Assembly (NCBI GenBank): GCA_022711175.1
Contig: JAKLFM010000019.1
Coordinates: 1 to 49,808, forward strand
DNA length: 49,808 bases
Direction of reading: 5' to 3'
From: Bacteroidota bacterium
Lineage (GTDB): Bacteria > Bacteroidota > Bacteroidia > Bacteroidales > UBA4417
Part shown: positions 42,401 to 49,116 of the stretch, piece by piece
Layout: each line of letters starts with the position of its first letter
Position numbering within the stretch: the stretch's first letter is position 1
Notes under the pieces: model-generated
Told to the model about the DNA's origin: nothing
The model's database searches: none
Seen by the model: the letters and a program-made list of their open reading frames with translations, nothing else
Program-made: the position numbers and the translations under genes

Positions 42401-43734
42401 TTTTCAATGCTGATGTACTTTGAGTCCTGTCCGCCGATCTCGAAAATAGTATCCACCGTGGGATCGTAATCAATGGCAGCGGTTGCCTGGGCTGTGATTT
42501 CATTCTGAATGGTGTCGGCGCCGATGAAGTCGCCGGTAAGGTAGCGGCCCGAACCGGTGGTTCCGGCTCCGATAACTTCAACCGCATCGCCCACTTCGTC
42601 GTAAATCTCAGTCATTCCTTTCTGAATGGCTTCGAGTGGTTTGCCTGCCGTGGGCAGGTATCGGCGGGCAATCACATGATGCTGTTCATCAATGAGTACC
42701 ACATTGGTGCTGAGCGAGCCGATATCAAGCCCAAGGTAAACCGGAAGTTTTTCCTGTCCGTTTCGCTTTTGATGTAAATCTTTCCGGTAAACGGCTTCCG
42801 ATTCTGTCAGTTTTGGCAATGTGACCTGTTCCGAATTGTCCCTTCCCAGGTAGTCTTCCAGGTATTTCAGCCCTGTGAAATGGTTCATTTCCAGGTTGTT
42901 GTTTACGGCATACATCACTGCCCCAATGGCGCCCATCGATGCATGGTACTCAGGAATTACGAGTTCGCCGTCAGTAAGTTCAAGCACTTCGCGAAAAGCC
43001 CGCACCATACCGGCATTGGCTGCCACTCCACCTGAAAAAACGACCGGTTTTTTGATCTCTTTGCTGCGGGCCACATTGCTGCGGAAATTGCGGGCCAGGG
43101 CAAAACACAGCCCGGCGACGATGTCGTGGAGTGGGGTTGCAATCTGCTGGTGATGGATCATATCGCTTTTGGCGAAAACGCTGCAGCGGCCTGCGATGCG
43201 CGGCGGATCAACTGATTTCAGCGCCATTTCGCCAAATTCGTTCTCAATGGAAACGCCTATCCGTCGCGCTTGCTGGTCGAGGAAGGAGCCTGTGCCGGCT
43301 GCGCAGATGCTGTTCATTTCAAAATCGGCAAGCCGCGAATATCCCGAAACCGGATCCTTTTCGAGGATGATGAGTTTGGAATCCTCGCCACCTATCTCAA
43401 TTACTGTGCGGGCTTCGGGGTATAATCTGCCTGTTGATGTGGCCTGGGCAATGATCTCGTTTACCAACACCCCGCCAATGAGTCCTGATGCCAGTTTACC
43501 GCCGGTACCGGTGAGCGCGATGCCTCTGATGCAATCAGCAGGATAGGCGTTCAGCAAATGTTTCAGTCTCTCGCTCAATACATGAAAAGGCCTGCCGTGG
43601 ACAAAATCGTAATGATTTTCCACAACAGTGAGGTCTGTGTTGAGTACAACAGAGTTCAGGGAAACAGAGCCAATATCGAAGCCAAGGAAAACGGGAACGG
43701 ATGGCGACAAGTCACGGGTATTCGGTAGTTTCAT
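39484..43734 (-). CDS. Large acyl-CoA dehydratase activase (two BadF/HgdC domains + DUF2229/HgdB-like region)
   Basis: A 1416-residue protein. Two tandem ASKHA ATPase domains of the BadF/HgdC activase family occupy ~14-285 (GFDIGSVSLNS; CAAGTGSF with Cys144, RCSVF with Cys184) and ~332-590 (GLDIGSLSTNV; CAAGTGSF Cys457, RCTVF Cys497). In HgdC the two equivalent cysteines of each subunit hold a bridging [4Fe-4S] cluster; here one chain may supply both pairs. Next come FTCQGCANHC (Cys615/618/622) with Cys642, DUF2229 (~665-880, KIGIPRALMVLYQQFPFW), and an HgdA/B-like remainder (GRPYNSTDPFLN, FRCGPDSFL, GPCRFGQYN). Such giant activases are widespread in anaerobes but their substrate is unknown. 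The protein should be oxygen-sensitive. Confidence 0.93.
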   Translation of the reverse strand: MKLPNTRDLSPSVPVFLGFDIGSVSLNSVVLNTDLTVVENHYDFVHGRPFHVLSERLKHLLNAYPADCIRGIALTGTGGKLASGLIGGVLVNEIIAQATSTGRLYPEARTVIEIGGEDSKLIILEKDPVSGYSRLADFEMNSICAAGTGSFLDQQARRIGVSIENEFGEMALKSVDPPRIAGRCSVFAKSDMIHHQQIATPLHDIVAGLCFALARNFRSNVARSKEIKKPVVFSGGVAANAGMVRAFREVLELTDGELVIPEYHASMGAIGAVMYAVNNNLEMNHFTGLKYLEDYLGRDNSEQVTLPKLTESEAVYRKDLHQKRNGQEKLPVYLGLDIGSLSTNVVLIDEQHHVIARRYLPTAGKPLEAIQKGMTEIYDEVGDAVEVIGAGTTGSGRYLTGDFIGADTIQNEITAQATAAIDYDPTVDTIFEIGGQDSKYISIENGVVVDFEMNKVCAAGTGSFLEEQAEKLDISIVEEFGSMALKAERPVKLGDRCTVFMESDLNSSMQKGAKKDSLISGLAYSIVYNYLQKVVAERKIGDRIFFQGGVTNNKAVVAAFEQVLGKKIIIPPHFDVTGAIGAAILAQRHMAGSRNTRFKGFGMRNTQYAISRFTCQGCANHCEIRRVKIEGEKKSLYYGGRCEKYETSDRKRSKNNIPNLVAKRLEMLMGGFVEDPGKKGIKIGIPRALMVLYQQFPFWRTFFEELGFNIILSRESDKPLITKAIETITTETCLPVELMHGHVADLVEKDVDYIFTPFIVNAKKVEGNPTFNCNCPWVQSYPFMVKAAFKGRFDESRLLIPTLHFRFFERALVKELTEYFSERFKLDKDDIRNAIYKADEAQVKFEKGLIEYGKEALKNIPPACKPVILLGRPYNSTDPFLNLSLVEKLIGNNVMPIPLDMLELPTIKVFGNYRNMYWPNGQKLIAAARLVAADDRFHAVYISNFRCGPDSFLWHYLTEELKGKPFLHLEVDEHSADAGMVTRIEAFLDSLKGSEQNAKPESEIFRPRPGQSSPQKSRVLYFPYMNDHAYAISAAARSCGIPSEVLPKQTEEDLAIGRKYTSSKECFPMICTTGSFLRKLMEPGADPSKMSFFMPDHNGPCRFGQYNHFHRILFDRLGYKEAELITPSNDTSYQDVAGEQGQKFRINAWKGFVSVDFIKKLYRETKPYELQKGDTENFYQHSLQEVVRCIENGSGALHKLLAELTEGFMNIRVDKSHRKPVVSIVGEIFMRENAFCNGNIANRLENLGVEVVIAPFSEWISYSTYRFTRDSRWKNDRKGIIKSKIQGIGQEAIAASLLRGLKKFTDQSKDVSLHDMLNMCNTYIGKHYDGDPPIAMGTAATLVNRGISGIAAILPFTCMPGTLIASVSDSFRKDHDNIPFINIPYDGQDGVALETRLQAFVFQVKEYAKTKELITV

Positions 43735-43894
43735 TTTACCGGGAACAACCAGGTTACTTTAACAAGTCATGACCATAAGAAAGAACAGTGATGCTAAGAT
43801 ATGGCGATTTAGCTGAAAAAGCAATAGCTGATTATGATTTTTCCCGCCAAAGTACATTGGATTTGTTGTTACGAGACAAGGAGAACTTCAGGTT

Positions 43895-44443
43895 TCAATT
43901 TCTGTCGGCAAGTTCGGCCAGTGCAAGCACGGTTTTCCAGTTGCGTGTAGTGGCTTTTACACCCAGACTGCTTTCGATAAATGTATTGGTGAGTTTAGCA
44001 TTGCCATATCCGTAGGGGCAGAATAGAAACACCTCTTTTCCACTGATGAAGAACTGTTCGGGCGGGAAGTCAAGGCGGGTGAAAGATTTAATAACATCAT
44101 CTGCCGGAGCCTTTTCAAGAAATGTTACATGCAGGAACGCGGTATCAAATTCCGGCTCCCTGATAAACGGATTGCTGCTGATTGTTTCGTTCCATTCATC
44201 TTTTGTGCGACAGATAACAGGCACATCGAACCCGAACTTCTGCCCGACAGCCATCCCAATTTTCTCAGAAATGAATTCAGCCGGTAGTATTTCGGGCGAG
44301 CTGAAAACCACATTCCCGCTTTGAATGTAGGTGGTCACATCTCTGAATCCTAAAAGCTCAATCAGTTCTTTAAGCTCTTTCATCGGCACCTTTTTATGGC
44401 CGCCCACATTGATGCCTCGAAGAATTGCGATAAGGGTCTGCAT
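43895..44443 (-). CDS. DUF1697 family protein
   Basis: A 182-residue cytosolic DUF1697 protein. Recognisable by the N-terminus IAILRGINVGGHKKVPMKELKELIE in shorter pieces, then DVTTYIQSGNVVFSS and, in the second half, PEFDTAFLHVTFLEKAP and VFLFCPYGYGNAKLTN. Family members are about 180 residues; no biochemical role is established. It begins directly next to the repeat-rich stretch 44444-44640 and stands alone on the minus strand. Confidence 0.9.
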   Translation of the reverse strand: MQTLIAILRGINVGGHKKVPMKELKELIELLGFRDVTTYIQSGNVVFSSPEILPAEFISEKIGMAVGQKFGFDVPVICRTKDEWNETISSNPFIREPEFDTAFLHVTFLEKAPADDVIKSFTRLDFPPEQFFISGKEVFLFCPYGYGNAKLTNTFIESSLGVKATTRNWKTVLALAELADRN

Positions 44444-44450
44444 GGGGTTG

Positions 44451-44492
44451 GTTGATTTGTTGATTTGTTGATTTGTTGTTTGGTTGATTGGT
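44451..44492. repeat. 8-bp tandem repeat
   Basis: Five 8-base units: GTTGATTT three times, then GTTGTTTG and GTTGATTG, ahead of the DUF1697 gene. Confidence 0.85.
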
Positions 44493-44497
44493 TAATA

Positions 44498-44525
44498 GTG
44501 CCGGGTTCCAGGTGCCGGGTGCCGG
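44498..44525. repeat. 7-bp tandem repeat, GC-rich
   Basis: Four 7-base units: GTGCCGG, GTTCCAG, GTGCCGG, GTGCCGG. Same period as the AT-rich arrays elsewhere but a different sequence. Confidence 0.85.
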
Positions 44526-44545
44526 ACTTAAGTTTCCAGCTTTTT

Positions 44546-44588
44546 ACACTGAGCCTGATGCTGAGCTTGCCGAAGCATGCCGAAGTGT
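44546..44588. repeat. Nested palindrome of REP-like type
   Basis: Outer arms ACACT (44546-44550) and AGTGT (44584-44588), inner arms ATGCT (44558-44562) and AGCAT (44574-44578), with TGAGCTTGCCGAAG in the centre. This resembles the CTGAGCTTGTCGAAG palindromic elements scattered between genes in many Bacteroidota genomes. Confidence 0.65.
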
Positions 44589-44612
44589 CATTTTCCAAAT
44601 TACCTAGTTCCC

Positions 44613-44633
44613 ATTTTCAATTTTCAATTTTCA
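44613..44633. repeat. Short 7-bp tandem repeat
   Basis: Three ATTTTCA units in a row, then a degenerate ATTTACT. Fourth simple repeat within 190 bases. Confidence 0.85.
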
Positions 44634-44669
44634 ATTTACTCCTCATGACGTTAAATTCTGAATTGAATA

Positions 44670-45563
44670 TTACCGGGGTAATCTGAATCTAAAACTCCTA
44701 ACCTGCACAATCACAATCCCTGCGAGCATGAGAAGGCAACCGGCGAGGTTTCTCGCTGTAAGTGATTCATGAAGGATCAGCCAGCCGCCAATCACGGCAA
44801 AAACCGTCTCGAAACTGAGTATGATGGAAGCATAGGCAGGGTGTACATGCCGCTGTGCTACTACCTGCAGCGTGTAAGCTACACCTACTGAAAGCAACCC
44901 GCCATAGAGCAACGGAATCGCAGCCCTGTAAACTCCGCCCTGCAGCGTGGTTTCGAAGACAACCGATGCGGCGAGGCTTAATATACCGCACACGGCAAAC
45001 TGCATGGCCGAAAGCGGCAAAGCAGGCAGTTTCTTCACCAGGCTGTTGATGAGCTGTACATGAATGGCCCAGAAAAAAGCGCTCAGCAATACCAGCAGGT
45101 CGCCTTTTTGTATCATAAACGTCCCGCTAAAAGTGAGCATAAAAAGTCCGCAAACAGCCACTGCAGCTCCAATCCACAGGTTCGTGCCGGTTTTCTGCCC
45201 GACAAGCAGCCCAAGCAGCGGCACAAGGATAACATACAACCCCGTGATAAATCCCGCTTTTCCTGCCGTGGTGTAAACCATGCCTGCCTGCTGCAGCGAT
45301 GCAGCGGCAAACAGTACCAGGCCTGCTGCCAGCCCGCCCGTCATGAGGTTGCGCGTGAAAATCTGCTCTCGGACTTTTTCTTTATGCTTCATCCAGATGA
45401 TAAGCGGAATGAGCGAGATGCTGCCAAGCATAAAACGCAACCCGTTGAACAAAAAAGGCCCGATATGTTCCATGCCGGCACGCTGGGCAACAAAGGCAAA
45501 TCCCCAGATGATGGCCGTGAGCCAGAGCATGGCGACTGATTTCGGATGATGCTTTTCTTTCAA
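44670..45563 (-). CDS. EamA/DMT family transporter
   Basis: A 297-residue inner-membrane protein of the drug/metabolite transporter superfamily. Ten hydrophobic helices in two EamA repeats: repeat 1 from MLWLTAIIWGFAFVAQRAGM to KGDLLVLLSAFFW, repeat 2 from PALPLSAMQFAVCGILSL to NLAGCLLMLAGIVIVQV. The TTG at 45561-45563 gives a normal N-terminus (KEKHHPKSVAMLW); the alternative ATG at 45528-45530 would trim 11 residues right to the first helix. Substrate unknown; relatives move amino acids or metabolites outward. It is divergent from pepE, whose promoter abuts its start. Confidence 0.9.
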   Translation of the reverse strand: MKEKHHPKSVAMLWLTAIIWGFAFVAQRAGMEHIGPFLFNGLRFMLGSISLIPLIIWMKHKEKVREQIFTRNLMTGGLAAGLVLFAAASLQQAGMVYTTAGKAGFITGLYVILVPLLGLLVGQKTGTNLWIGAAVAVCGLFMLTFSGTFMIQKGDLLVLLSAFFWAIHVQLINSLVKKLPALPLSAMQFAVCGILSLAASVVFETTLQGGVYRAAIPLLYGGLLSVGVAYTLQVVAQRHVHPAYASIILSFETVFAVIGGWLILHESLTARNLAGCLLMLAGIVIVQVRSFRFRLPR

Positions 45564-45564
45564 G

Positions 45565-45594
45565 TTTGTTGTAATTCGCTAAATGTTATATTTG
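45565..45594 (+). promoter_or_regulatory. Predicted promoter of pepE
   Basis: TTTG at 45565-45568, 18-base spacer, TATATTTG at 45587-45594; 36 bases before the ATG at 45630. The best full match to the Bacteroidota promoter consensus in the window. Confidence 0.75.
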
Positions 45595-45629
45595 CTGATT
45601 ATCTCAGGGATCAATAAACTAACAACGCT

Positions 45630-46349
45630 ATGAAATTACTTCTTTTGAGCAATTCCACCAATGCAGGCGAAGATTACTTAGGCTGGCCGCGTCAGCTTAT
45701 CCACTCCTTCCTGCTCGAAAATAATATAAAAACCGCTGTGTTTGTCCCGTATGCCGGGGTCACCATCAACAACAACGACTACGAAGCCCGTGTGGCAGAG
45801 GTTTTTAGCCCCATGGGATGCAGAATAACTTCGGTGCACAGGTTTCCTGACGCAGTTCAGGCTGTGACGGATGCCGAATGCGTCATCGTAGGTGGCGGAA
45901 ATACCTTCAGGCTCGTGCAACTTATGTACGATAAAGGTATCATGGAGCCTGTGCAGCAGAAAGTTTTGGCCGGAACGCCTTTCATTGGCTGGAGTGCCGG
46001 CGCAAACGTGGCCTGCCCGAGCATGAAAACCACCAACGATATGCCCATTGTGCAGCCTGCGTGCTTCGATACGCTGAATCTGTTGCCATTCCAGATAAAT
46101 CCACACTACCTCGATGCCCATCCCGAAGGACATGGCGGCGAAACCCGTGAACAACGCATTATTGAGTTTCTCGAAGTGAACCGCAAAATAACGGTTGTCG
46201 GCCTGCGCGAAGCCTGTGCCCTGCATTATGACGATAATGGCATCAAACTCATCGGCAACAGGCCCATGCGTGTGTTCAGATATCACACTGTGCCGGTTGA
46301 ATACGAGCCGGGCAGCGACATTGATTTTCTTCTCAGCCCCACGGCATAA
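45630..46349 (+). CDS. pepE: Dipeptidase E (peptidase family S51)
   Basis: A 239-residue cytosolic alpha-aspartyl dipeptidase, cleaving Asp-X dipeptides. The nucleophile elbow GWSAGANVACP carries Ser122; VIVGGGNTFRLVQLM precedes it, and the acid/His region reads TTNDMPIVQP and QINPHYLDAHPEGHGGET. Length agrees with PepE (229 in Salmonella). Monocistronic, between a strong promoter and a terminator at 46351-46382. A role in using peptides as nutrients is likely; relatives of this family also include cyanophycinases, but the PepE motif set fits better. Confidence 0.94.
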   Translation: MKLLLLSNSTNAGEDYLGWPRQLIHSFLLENNIKTAVFVPYAGVTINNNDYEARVAEVFSPMGCRITSVHRFPDAVQAVTDAECVIVGGGNTFRLVQLMYDKGIMEPVQQKVLAGTPFIGWSAGANVACPSMKTTNDMPIVQPACFDTLNLLPFQINPHYLDAHPEGHGGETREQRIIEFLEVNRKITVVGLREACALHYDDNGIKLIGNRPMRVFRYHTVPVEYEPGSDIDFLLSPTA

Positions 46350-46350
46350 A

Positions 46351-46382
46351 AAAACCGGCATGAGTCAGCCGGTCATTTTTTT
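46351..46382. terminator. Bidirectional Rho-independent terminator
   Basis: Stem ACCGGC (46354-46359) with GCCGGT (46368-46373), 8-base loop, an A run on the left and a T run on the right. It serves the convergent pepE and outer-membrane protein genes. Confidence 0.85.
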
Positions 46383-46397
46383 CAGGTTTTCAGTTCA

Positions 46398-46850
46398 TCA
46401 GAACGTGTATCTTACCGCAAACTGGCTTTGCCAGAAAAACCAGTGGTAGTCGTCGTTCCATCGGTTTCCAAGCAGGTTGATACCGGGACGCCAATCGAGT
46501 GAAAAGCTGAAAGGGATATTGGGCTTTAATTCAATACCCAGTACGCCGTCAACACCTACAAAGGCGCCTTCGCCGTATTTTGTACCGCTCCAGCTGCCGA
46601 TATGCGCACCGGGGCCATAATACCACTTGAACTGATCGGCAAGCTGGCTGTGAATTTCATACATGCCCGTCACGATAAAATAATGCCCGAAACCGCCAAC
46701 CGTAAAGTCAAGCGCCTTGCTGTCGTCCATAAATGTTTTGTAGCTGATGCCCGATGGTGTACCAAAAGCAAGACCCAGGGCGTGTTTGTATTGCGCATTG
46801 GCAGCAAGAAAAGCTGCCGAAAAAAGTGTGATCAGAACGAGTCTTTTCAT
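46398..46850 (-). CDS. Small outer-membrane beta-barrel protein, hypothetical
   Basis: A 150-residue protein with a signal peptide (to about ANAQ, residue 19) and a set of alternating strands (HALGLAFGTPSGISYKTF, KALDFTVGGFGHYFIVTGMYE, FVGVDGVLGIELKPN, FSFSLDWRPGINLLG) ending in the C-terminal aromatic VRYTF required for outer-membrane insertion. It looks like an eight-stranded barrel of the OmpW/Bacteroidota small-barrel sort. No enzymatic motif. It shares a terminator with pepE and has its own TACTTTTG promoter at 46907-46914. Confidence 0.8.
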   Translation of the reverse strand: MKRLVLITLFSAAFLAANAQYKHALGLAFGTPSGISYKTFMDDSKALDFTVGGFGHYFIVTGMYEIHSQLADQFKWYYGPGAHIGSWSGTKYGEGAFVGVDGVLGIELKPNIPFSFSLDWRPGINLLGNRWNDDYHWFFWQSQFAVRYTF

Positions 46851-46906
46851 GATTTTGAAGATTTAAACGTCAAATTTGTCCCAAGAATTGTGCCAAAAGC
46901 AGAACG

Positions 46907-46914
46907 CAAAAGTA
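46907..46914 (-). promoter_or_regulatory. Predicted -7 element for the small outer-membrane protein
   Basis: Minus strand TACTTTTG (TAnnTTTG), 56 bases before the ATG at 46850. Confidence 0.5.
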
Positions 46915-47023
46915 TCAAATGAAAGTGCAATTGCGCTGCAAACGGGCCTGTCGAAACGCCACTTTTTCATTCATGCGATGAACTCTTTTGCAATTCGCAG
47001 GCTATCCAAACTATGGGTTTCAC

Positions 47024-47031
47024 TATCTTTG
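47024..47031 (+). promoter_or_regulatory. Predicted -7 element for superoxide dismutase
   Basis: TATCTTTG (TAnnTTTG), 63 bases before the ATG at 47095. Confidence 0.6.
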
Positions 47032-47094
47032 TAATGGCTGATCAGTCGTCACGCCAAAATCTTTTGTTTATCTATCAACCAAAAACATACAACT

Positions 47095-47673
47095 ATGACA
47101 TTCGAATTGCCAAAACTGCCTTACAATGCATCGGCTCTTGAGCCTTTTATCAGCGCCAAAACCATTGAATTCCACTATGGTAAGCATCACCAGACTTATG
47201 TGACCAAACTCAACGGGTTGTTGCCGGGAAGTGCATTTGAGAATGCAACGCTTGAAGAAATCATTCAAAAAGCCGAAGGACCGATTTTTAACAACGGCGC
47301 CCAGGTGTGGAACCATACCTTCTTCTGGGAAGGTTTTTCGGCCAGGAGAGGCACATCGCCTTCCGGTAAATTGCTGCAACTGATTGAACAGCAATTCGGC
47401 TCGTTCGACGAATTCAAAACGAAATTCGCCGATGCCGCCGTCAACCTCTTTGGTTCGGGCTGGGCATGGCTGGTATTGAAAGCCGATGGCTCGCTGGCGA
47501 TCGTTCAAACAGGAAATGCCGGCAATCCGCTTCGCGACGGACACAAGCCATTGCTTACCTGCGATGTATGGGAACATGCCTACTACCTTGATTACCAGAA
47601 CCGCCGCCCTGATTTCCTCGCTGCTTTCTGGAACCTTGTTGACTGGGACCTGATCGCTGCAAGGCTGGGCTAA
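47095..47673 (+). CDS. sodB: Superoxide dismutase, Fe type
   Basis: A 192-residue cytosolic superoxide dismutase. Metal ligands are His27 (in IEFHYGKHH), His74 (VWNHTFFW), Asp157 and His161 (DVWEHAYYLDY). The FNNGAQVWNHTFFW block, with Gln70 beside the metal site in the N-terminal half, is the Fe-SOD arrangement; some Bacteroidota enzymes accept Fe or Mn. Its presence shows that this organism meets oxygen, in contrast with the oxygen-sensitive activase nearby. No signal peptide. The M20 hydrolase gene begins 98 bases after the stop on the same strand and may share the transcript. Confidence 0.95.
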   Translation: MTFELPKLPYNASALEPFISAKTIEFHYGKHHQTYVTKLNGLLPGSAFENATLEEIIQKAEGPIFNNGAQVWNHTFFWEGFSARRGTSPSGKLLQLIEQQFGSFDEFKTKFADAAVNLFGSGWAWLVLKADGSLAIVQTGNAGNPLRDGHKPLLTCDVWEHAYYLDYQNRRPDFLAAFWNLVDWDLIAARLG

Positions 47674-47771
47674 CCACCATTGAAGTATCAGGATTTGGAA
47701 TCCGGCGCGGGTACCGTGTGCCCCGCGATATCTCTGTGGAATTACTACAATTGCTTCAATACTAATAGCTT

Positions 47772-48959
47772 ATGAGTGATATTTTTAATAAGGTCAATGC
47801 CCTTGCGGCAAAATACACTGATTATACTGCCGGCAATCTTTCGAAACTCGTGCAAATACGTTCAGTGAGCCTTGGCGAGAAGGCTGTGGCCGAAGAACTG
47901 ATGCGGCAGATGCTCGAAGCCGGTTTCGACGAAGCGCGTATCGACGGGCTCGGGAATGTCGTGGGCAGGATTGGCCACGGAAGTAAAATTCTTGCTTTTG
48001 ATGGCCATATTGATACCGTTGATGTCGGGAATCGTACCAACTGGCAGTTCGACCCGTTTTCGGGCGAAATCAGCGGCGGCTATGTTCATGGCCGCGGCAC
48101 TGTTGACCAGAAAGGTGGTCCCGCCGCTTTCGTTACCGCAGGCCGCATCCTTAAAGAACTTGACTTCGGCCGCGACCTGACGATATACTTTACCGGCACG
48201 GTGATTGAGGAAGATTGCGACGGCCTGTGCTGGAAATACTTAGTTGAAGAGGAAAAACTCAGGCCTGATTTCGTGGTGATTACCGAACCCACCAACCTCA
48301 ACATTTACCGCGGGCAGCGTGGCAGGATGGAGATCGAAGTCTCGTTTAAAGGAATTTCGTCGCACGGCTCAGCCCCTGAGCGGGGTAAAAACGCCATCTA
48401 TGCGGCTTCGCGTGCCTGCCTCGAAATCGAAAAACTGAATGAGCGGCTTGCTTCCGATCCATTCCTGGGCAAAGGCAGCGTTACCATTTCGGAGATTGTT
48501 TCAGGCAGCCCTTCGCTCTGTGCTGTGGCCGATTTCGCCAAAATACACCTCGACCGCCGCCTTACCTGGGGCGAAACTAGCGAATCGGCGGTGGCTGAAA
48601 TACAGGAGATTGTAAAGGATATGGATGCTACGGTCGAAGTGCTTCATTACGAGGAAACCTCTTACACCGGCCTTCGCTACGGTATGGAGAAGTATTACCC
48701 CACCTGGAAACTGGAACAAAACCATCCGCTGGTGGTAAATGCGCAAAATGCCTTCAGGCAGGTGTTTGGAAAAGAAGCGATTGTAGATAAATGGACATTC
48801 TCCACCAACGGTGTCACCATCAACGGTTACTATGGCATTCCCTGTATCGGCTTCGGCCCCGGCAACGAGGTGCTGGCTCATGCGCCAAACGAAAAAGTTC
48901 CCGTGAGCGACCTCGTGGCGGCTTCTGCTTTTTATGCCGCTCTTGCCTATACCGTTTGA
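47772..48959 (+). CDS. ygeY: YgeY-type M20 family hydrolase (selenium/purine-cluster linked)
   Basis: A 395-residue metal-dependent amidohydrolase of peptidase family M20 that closely follows E. coli YgeY along its length: FDGHIDTVDVGN (metal His/Asp), HGRGTVDQKGG (bridging Asp), FTGTVIEEDCDGLCW (catalytic Glu), TEPTNLNIYRGQRGRMEIEV, SSHGSAPERGKNAIY, DRRLTWGET, DKWTFSTNGVTINGYYGIPCIGFGPG and HAPNEKV (C-terminal metal His). In E. coli and clostridia this gene belongs to the selenium-linked purine-degradation cluster with ygeX, ygeW and xdh-type genes, where it probably hydrolyses an N-carbamoyl or peptide-like intermediate. Here ygeW follows after 157 bases. Confidence 0.92.
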   Translation: MSDIFNKVNALAAKYTDYTAGNLSKLVQIRSVSLGEKAVAEELMRQMLEAGFDEARIDGLGNVVGRIGHGSKILAFDGHIDTVDVGNRTNWQFDPFSGEISGGYVHGRGTVDQKGGPAAFVTAGRILKELDFGRDLTIYFTGTVIEEDCDGLCWKYLVEEEKLRPDFVVITEPTNLNIYRGQRGRMEIEVSFKGISSHGSAPERGKNAIYAASRACLEIEKLNERLASDPFLGKGSVTISEIVSGSPSLCAVADFAKIHLDRRLTWGETSESAVAEIQEIVKDMDATVEVLHYEETSYTGLRYGMEKYYPTWKLEQNHPLVVNAQNAFRQVFGKEAIVDKWTFSTNGVTINGYYGIPCIGFGPGNEVLAHAPNEKVPVSDLVAASAFYAALAYTV

Positions 48960-48964
48960 TATTT

Positions 48965-49101
48965 AACCACTCAGGCACTCAGAGCACTTAGGCTCACCAG
49001 GCAATTACTTTCATATAAAATACCGAAAGTTGGAAATTGCCGAAAACATTTACTAATAACAAACGCTCAGTGCCTCTTATGTCCTGAGTGTCTAAGTGGT
49101 T
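48965..49101. repeat. Imperfect long inverted repeat between ygeY and ygeW
   Basis: Arm 48965-48985 (starting AACCACTCAGGCACTCAG) matches the reverse complement of 49081-49101 at 17 of 21 bases. Each arm is itself made of CACTCAGG/CACTTAGG-like units repeating about every 8-9 bases. Similar CACTCAGG-type elements are common between genes in this phylum. Confidence 0.7.
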
Positions 49102-49116
49102 CTAAAACAAAATATT

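Noticed and set aside
45678..46361. 227-residue minus-strand open frame
   Set aside because: Almost exactly antisense to pepE, which has a clear catalytic motif and a promoter; the frame is a shadow.
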